16,433 bases of DNA from an uncultured bacterium (lineage in GTDB: Bacteria; Actinomycetota; Thermoleophilia; BMS3ABIN01). The stretch lies in the NCBI GenBank assembly GCA_913009925.1, contig CAJVWY010000004.1:1-16433 (forward strand), read 5' to 3'. Position numbers and translations under genes: made by a program. Positions 13,203-16,433 of the stretch are shown piece after piece; position 1 is the stretch's first letter; each line of letters opens with the position of its first letter. The notes under the pieces are model-generated. The model was not told where the DNA came from. It made no database searches and saw only the letters and a program-made list of their open reading frames with translations.

Positions 13203-15599
13203 ATGGGTAAAATCTGGGGCAACCCATTTTTCAGCAAGCTCAGCACCAAGATGGTGGCTGGCTTCATTGCCGTGGTCGCCATATTCGCCGCTCTCGGTTT
13301 TATCATCTCCCATGAAGCAGCCGACCTGAGGAACGCCTCGGACAAGGCCCTGCAACGATCGGAAGCGGTTCAGCATCTGCAGCAGTCGGAGTTGGCTCTG
13401 GGCGACCAGGTGCAGGACCAGTACAAGCTTATCGTGGAGAACGACCTGGGCAAAGTGGCGGACTTCCTGGAGGCGCGCTCGCTCCGTCAGAGCGCTCTTG
13501 CCGAAGCAACTTTTCATGCGGAGACCGCGCAGGAGCGGGAGCTGCTGGCGCGGATGGAGGAAACGGCCAACCGGTTCGACGACCTGTTTATCAGCAGTAT
13601 CGTGCCGGAGATACAGGCTGGCAACGTGGCCGGCGCCATCGAGAAGGAAAAACAGGCGGACGAGCTGCAGAACACCATCAGCAGCTATAACGCCCTGCTG
13701 GCAGCCGGTTTCAACAACCGCAACGAGCAGGCTCAGGCCGAAGTGGAGAAAGCATCGAGCGGGCTCCGTAGCTATTTCTTGTTTACGGCCCTGTTCGGGC
13801 TCAGCCTCAGTCTGCTGATCACGATTACCGCGGCCCGGCGGTTGTCACGGCCGGTGCAGGAGTTGAAGGACGCGGCGGCGGCCATGGTGGCGGGCGATCT
13901 GGAGCGGCGCGTCCATGTCAATACCCATGATGAGATAGCGGAACTGGGCCATGCCTTCAACCGCATGGCCGACGCCGTTCAGCATGAGATCGAACAGCTC
14001 AACAGCCTGTCCGATATCGCCCTGGCCATCAGCTCCGAGCTGAACTGGGAGCAGGTGATCGACATCGTTATGGACAAGGGGCTGGCCCTGACCGAGTCGC
14101 AGGCGGCGGCGGTGGTGCTGTATGACGAGGAGAAGCAGACGTTCGCCGACACCTATACCAAGGGCCTCAGCGATGAGTTCGTCAGCAGGATGCAGTTTCG
14201 CAGGGGAGGGCTGGCCGACGAGTGCCTGCTGGGAGACTCGGCGGTGTTCAGCGACGACCTGGAGGCGAGGCACCGTCTCAGCGACCTGGCCCGGCGCGAG
14301 GGGATCAGGGCCTTCATCTGCCTGCCGCTCAAGGTACGCAAGAAACGGCTCGGTGTATTCTACGTTTATAGCAAGGAGACGGAGACCTACGGCCGCGATG
14401 AGCTGTCGGTCCTGACCATACTCTCCAACCAGGCAGCCATCGCCATCCAGAATGCGCAGATGCTGGAGCGCAGCCAGGAAGAGGCAGTGACCGACGGCCT
14501 CACCGGCCTATACAATCAGCGCTACTTCTACTCGCGTCTCAAGGAGGAGATGGAGCGCTCATCACGCAACCAGAAGCCGGTGTCGGTCATCTTCTGCGAC
14601 CTGGACCGGTTCAAGAGTTTCAACGACATCAACGGGCACGCCCTTGGTGATATGGCCCTGAGGGAAGTGTCGCGGCTCATCACCGAGTCCAAGCGGGCCA
14701 TCGATATCGCCGCCCGGTACGGTGGTGAGGAGTTCGCCCTTATCCTGCCGGAGACGGACAGTTCCGGCGCCCAGATAATAGCCCATCGCATCCGCCGCCG
14801 TATCGCCGGGTTCTCCTTTGAGTCGCGCTCCAAGGCCAACTCGCTATTGACCGCCAGTGTGGGGCTTGCCAGTTACCCCAATGACGGCCAGCAGGCCAAT
14901 GAGTTGGTGGATAAGGCCGACTGGTCCATGTATTTCAGCAAGAGGCAGGGGGGCAATCGGGTGACTCTGTTCCACGAGGAGTCCGGCGCTTACGAACGGA
15001 CCTCGCTGGAGGACCTGGTTCGCGAAGAGCTGCACCTTGCGGCGGTCCAGGTCATGGCGGCGTCGGTGGACGAGAGTGCCACCCACGAGCCGCAACACGC
15101 CGAGTTGGTGGCACGGCTGGCTTCCAGCATCGCCTCCAGCATGAAGATGGACGAAGAGGAGATACACCGCATCCGGGTGGCCGGGTTGCTGCACGACGTG
15201 GGCCTGGTCAGCATCCCCCAAGAGATAATCAACAAACGTGGCAGCCTCACCGCGGAGGAATGGCGCCGTATCAAGGAGCATCCGGAGGTCAGTGAAGCCA
15301 TTCTCAAGCACATCAGCAGCCTGGAGAGCTTCCTGCCGGTGGTGCGCCATCACCACGAGCATTACGACGGCGCCGGCTATCCGGATGGCCTTTCCGGGAA
15401 GAATATACCAATGGGCGCCCGCATCATCGCCGTAGCCGATGCCTTCCAGGCGATGACCGCCGATCGTCCCTATCGCCAGGCGATGGCTGTCGAGCAGGCG
15501 CTGGCTGAGTTGCAGCTGGGCGCGGGGACCCAGTTCGACCCCGACGTGGTCGCCGCCTTCATCGCCGTACTCCAGCCGCCCCAGGCCAAGGCTTCCTGA
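13203..15599 (+). CDS. Membrane receptor with HAMP, GAF, GGDEF and HD-GYP domains
   Basis: This 798-aa protein combines c-di-GMP synthesis and hydrolysis domains. In order: TM1 (about 17-35), an external helical sensor region (36-189), TM2 (190-210), HAMP (210-262), GAF (270-420), GGDEF (425-590) and HD-GYP (620-790). The GGDEF motif is active-type GGEEF (507-511), with an RAID inhibitory site (498-501) five residues before it, so product feedback is expected. The HD-GYP part has HD at 664-665, HHHEH at 716-720 and GAGYPDG at 723-729, but the usual HDxGK lysine is Leu (HDVGL). I chose ATG 13203 because a GAGGG (13195-13199) precedes it and it gives a normal short cytoplasmic N-terminus; ATG 13146 adds 19 residues. 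The gene ends 5 nt before the convergent permease stop. Confidence 0.93.
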   Translation: MGKIWGNPFFSKLSTKMVAGFIAVVAIFAALGFIISHEAADLRNASDKALQRSEAVQHLQQSELALGDQVQDQYKLIVENDLGKVADFLEARSLRQSALAEATFHAETAQERELLARMEETANRFDDLFISSIVPEIQAGNVAGAIEKEKQADELQNTISSYNALLAAGFNNRNEQAQAEVEKASSGLRSYFLFTALFGLSLSLLITITAARRLSRPVQELKDAAAAMVAGDLERRVHVNTHDEIAELGHAFNRMADAVQHEIEQLNSLSDIALAISSELNWEQVIDIVMDKGLALTESQAAAVVLYDEEKQTFADTYTKGLSDEFVSRMQFRRGGLADECLLGDSAVFSDDLEARHRLSDLARREGIRAFICLPLKVRKKRLGVFYVYSKETETYGRDELSVLTILSNQAAIAIQNAQMLERSQEEAVTDGLTGLYNQRYFYSRLKEEMERSSRNQKPVSVIFCDLDRFKSFNDINGHALGDMALREVSRLITESKRAIDIAARYGGEEFALILPETDSSGAQIIAHRIRRRIAGFSFESRSKANSLLTASVGLASYPNDGQQANELVDKADWSMYFSKRQGGNRVTLFHEESGAYERTSLEDLVREELHLAAVQVMAASVDESATHEPQHAELVARLASSIASSMKMDEEEIHRIRVAGLLHDVGLVSIPQEIINKRGSLTAEEWRRIKEHPEVSEAILKHISSLESFLPVVRHHHEHYDGAGYPDGLSGKNIPMGARIIAVADAFQAMTADRPYRQAMAVEQALAELQLGAGTQFDPDVVAAFIAVLQPPQAKAS

Positions 15600-15604
15600 G
15601 GGTG

Positions 15605-16334
15605 CTATTCACCCTCCTTAAGGGTCAGGCTGGCCAGCGACACCAGCAGGACTCCGAAAACGATCAGGGCGAAGAACGGCGCCAGCACGTCCAGGAAGCT
15701 GCCATTCTTTATCAATACCTCACGCAGAACGTCCGCGGCGTAGCGCAGGGGCACAAGGTAACTGAACCACTGGAGCGCCCAGGGCAGATCCGCCACCGGT
15801 ATGGCGATGCCGGACAGCAACGCCGCCGGTACGGCCACCAACGGGATGAAGGGGAAGACCTGGCCTTCGTTGCGGGCGAAATTGGAGATGAACAGGCCCA
15901 GTCCCACGGAGACCACGGCCAGCGACAGCATGGTCAGCAGGACCGGCACGATGGCCGAGAGCAGGTGCACATCGAACAGGTAGCGCGTCAGCAGCAGCAC
16001 CTCCGCCGTCTGGATGGAGGCGATGGTGGAGTAACCGGCGATGTAGCCGATAACTATCTCACGGCGGCGGTAGCCGCAGACGAACATGCGGCTGAGGGTG
16101 CCGATGGCCCGGTCCCGTACCAGCACGATGGCCGACAGCACGTAGGCGATGAAGAATACCAGGTATGCCGCCACCATGATGGCGTAATCGGAGATATGGA
16201 CGCCCAGCCGCACCAGCCCCGGCAGGGAATCGAATATATATTTCATCAGCAGCATCAGCAGGAAGGGAACGATCAGCGACAGGGCCAGGAAGCGCCGGTC
16301 CCGCAGGAACTGACGGTTGATGCGTACGGCGATC
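15605..16334 (-). CDS. ABC-2 type transporter permease, N-terminus cut by contig end
   Basis: About 243 residues remain of a six-helix ABC-2 membrane subunit. Hydrophobic helices are visible through the fragment. Typical ABC-2 segments are the RDRAIGTLSRMFVCGYRRRE amphipathic stretch, FARNEGQVFPFIPL and LPWALQWFSYLVPLRYAADV, the last being the conserved region before the final helix. Such permeases work with an ATPase encoded nearby to export drugs, lipids or polysaccharides. The ATPase gene would be expected beyond this contig. The first residues of the open reading frame (MCSSDL) are translated adapter, so the true start is outside. The substrate cannot be told. Confidence 0.9.
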
Positions 16335-16433
16335 AGATCGGAAGAGCACACGTCTGAACTCCAGTCACATTCCTTTATCTCGTATGCCGTCTTCTGCTTG
16401 AAAAAAAAAACCTCACTTTTTTTTTCTTTTTTT
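16335..16433. other. Sequencing adapter with sample index, then poly-A and junk
   Basis: From 16335 (AGATCGGAAGAGC) the sequence is the Illumina TruSeq read-1 adapter. An index (ATTCCT, with two further T, at 16369-16376) follows, then the P7 end up to CTTCTGCTTG at 16400. Ten A residues and a low-complexity C/T tail come next, as in reads that run past a short insert. Not genomic. Confidence 0.98.

Noticed and set aside
15611..15625. ACCCT/AGGGT inverted repeat near the convergent stops, as a bidirectional terminator
   Set aside because: Only 5 bp, inside the permease coding end, and no T-run follows on either strand.
1..16433. CRISPR array, insertion sequence, prophage or defence system
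   Set aside because: No regularly spaced repeats, transposase, integrase or defence nuclease is seen; the gene content is core cell growth and metabolism.

Overview
This window looks like one complete assembled contig. It is bounded on both sides by Illumina adapter: P5/TruSeq sequence at 43-100, and TruSeq sequence with a sample index and the P7 end at 16335-16400. Genomic DNA therefore runs from about 101 to 16334, and the genes at both edges (a PknB-like kinase and an ABC-2 permease) are cut. The DNA is GC-rich and tightly packed, with stop/start overlaps of 4-23 nt. The order kinase - fhaA - fhaB - PP2C phosphatase - rodA - pbpA - pknB is the classic actinobacterial cell-growth cluster. 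Together with a DUF4446 gene, a c-di-GMP protein and modest gene lengths, this suggests a deep-branching Actinomycetota (Coriobacteriia, OPB41, Thermoleophilia or similar) rather than a mycobacterium. The class is an inference.

Left block (101-7908, all minus strand): read in its own direction, an operon starts with a Ser/Thr kinase whose C-terminal half is a large multi-pass membrane domain. It continues with fhaA (DUF3662+FHA), fhaB (TM+FHA), a PP2C phosphatase with one TM and an outside domain, the SEDS glycosyltransferase RodA, and a class B penicillin-binding protein. After a 112-nt gap comes a PknB-type kinase truncated by the contig end. Together they form a phosphorylation circuit (kinases, phosphatase, phosphothreonine readers) wired to peptidoglycan polymerisation and crosslinking.

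Middle block (7909-8930): a divergent intergenic region, a small coiled-coil lipoprotein on the plus strand, then an extended -10 promoter buried in a palindrome, a roughly 80-nt strongly structured segment that may be a small RNA or leader, and tRNA-Leu(CAG) with an encoded CCA.

Right block (8931-15599, plus strand): a probable operon of a TM/coiled-coil/CARDB-like surface protein, a DUF4446 membrane protein that seems to start at ATA, prephenate dehydratase (pheA, with a one-base frameshift), nicotinate phosphoribosyltransferase and a nicotinamidase-like hydrolase (NAD salvage pair). A 154-nt gap follows, then a large HAMP-GAF-GGDEF-HD-GYP protein that could both make and break c-di-GMP. 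A convergent ABC-2 permease, cut by the contig end, closes the window.

The strongest points for a second look are the multi-pass kinase heading the cell-wall operon, the palindrome/structured RNA in front of tRNA-Leu, the ATA start, the pheA frameshift (probably a sequence error) and the adapter-derived contig ends, which create false protein termini.
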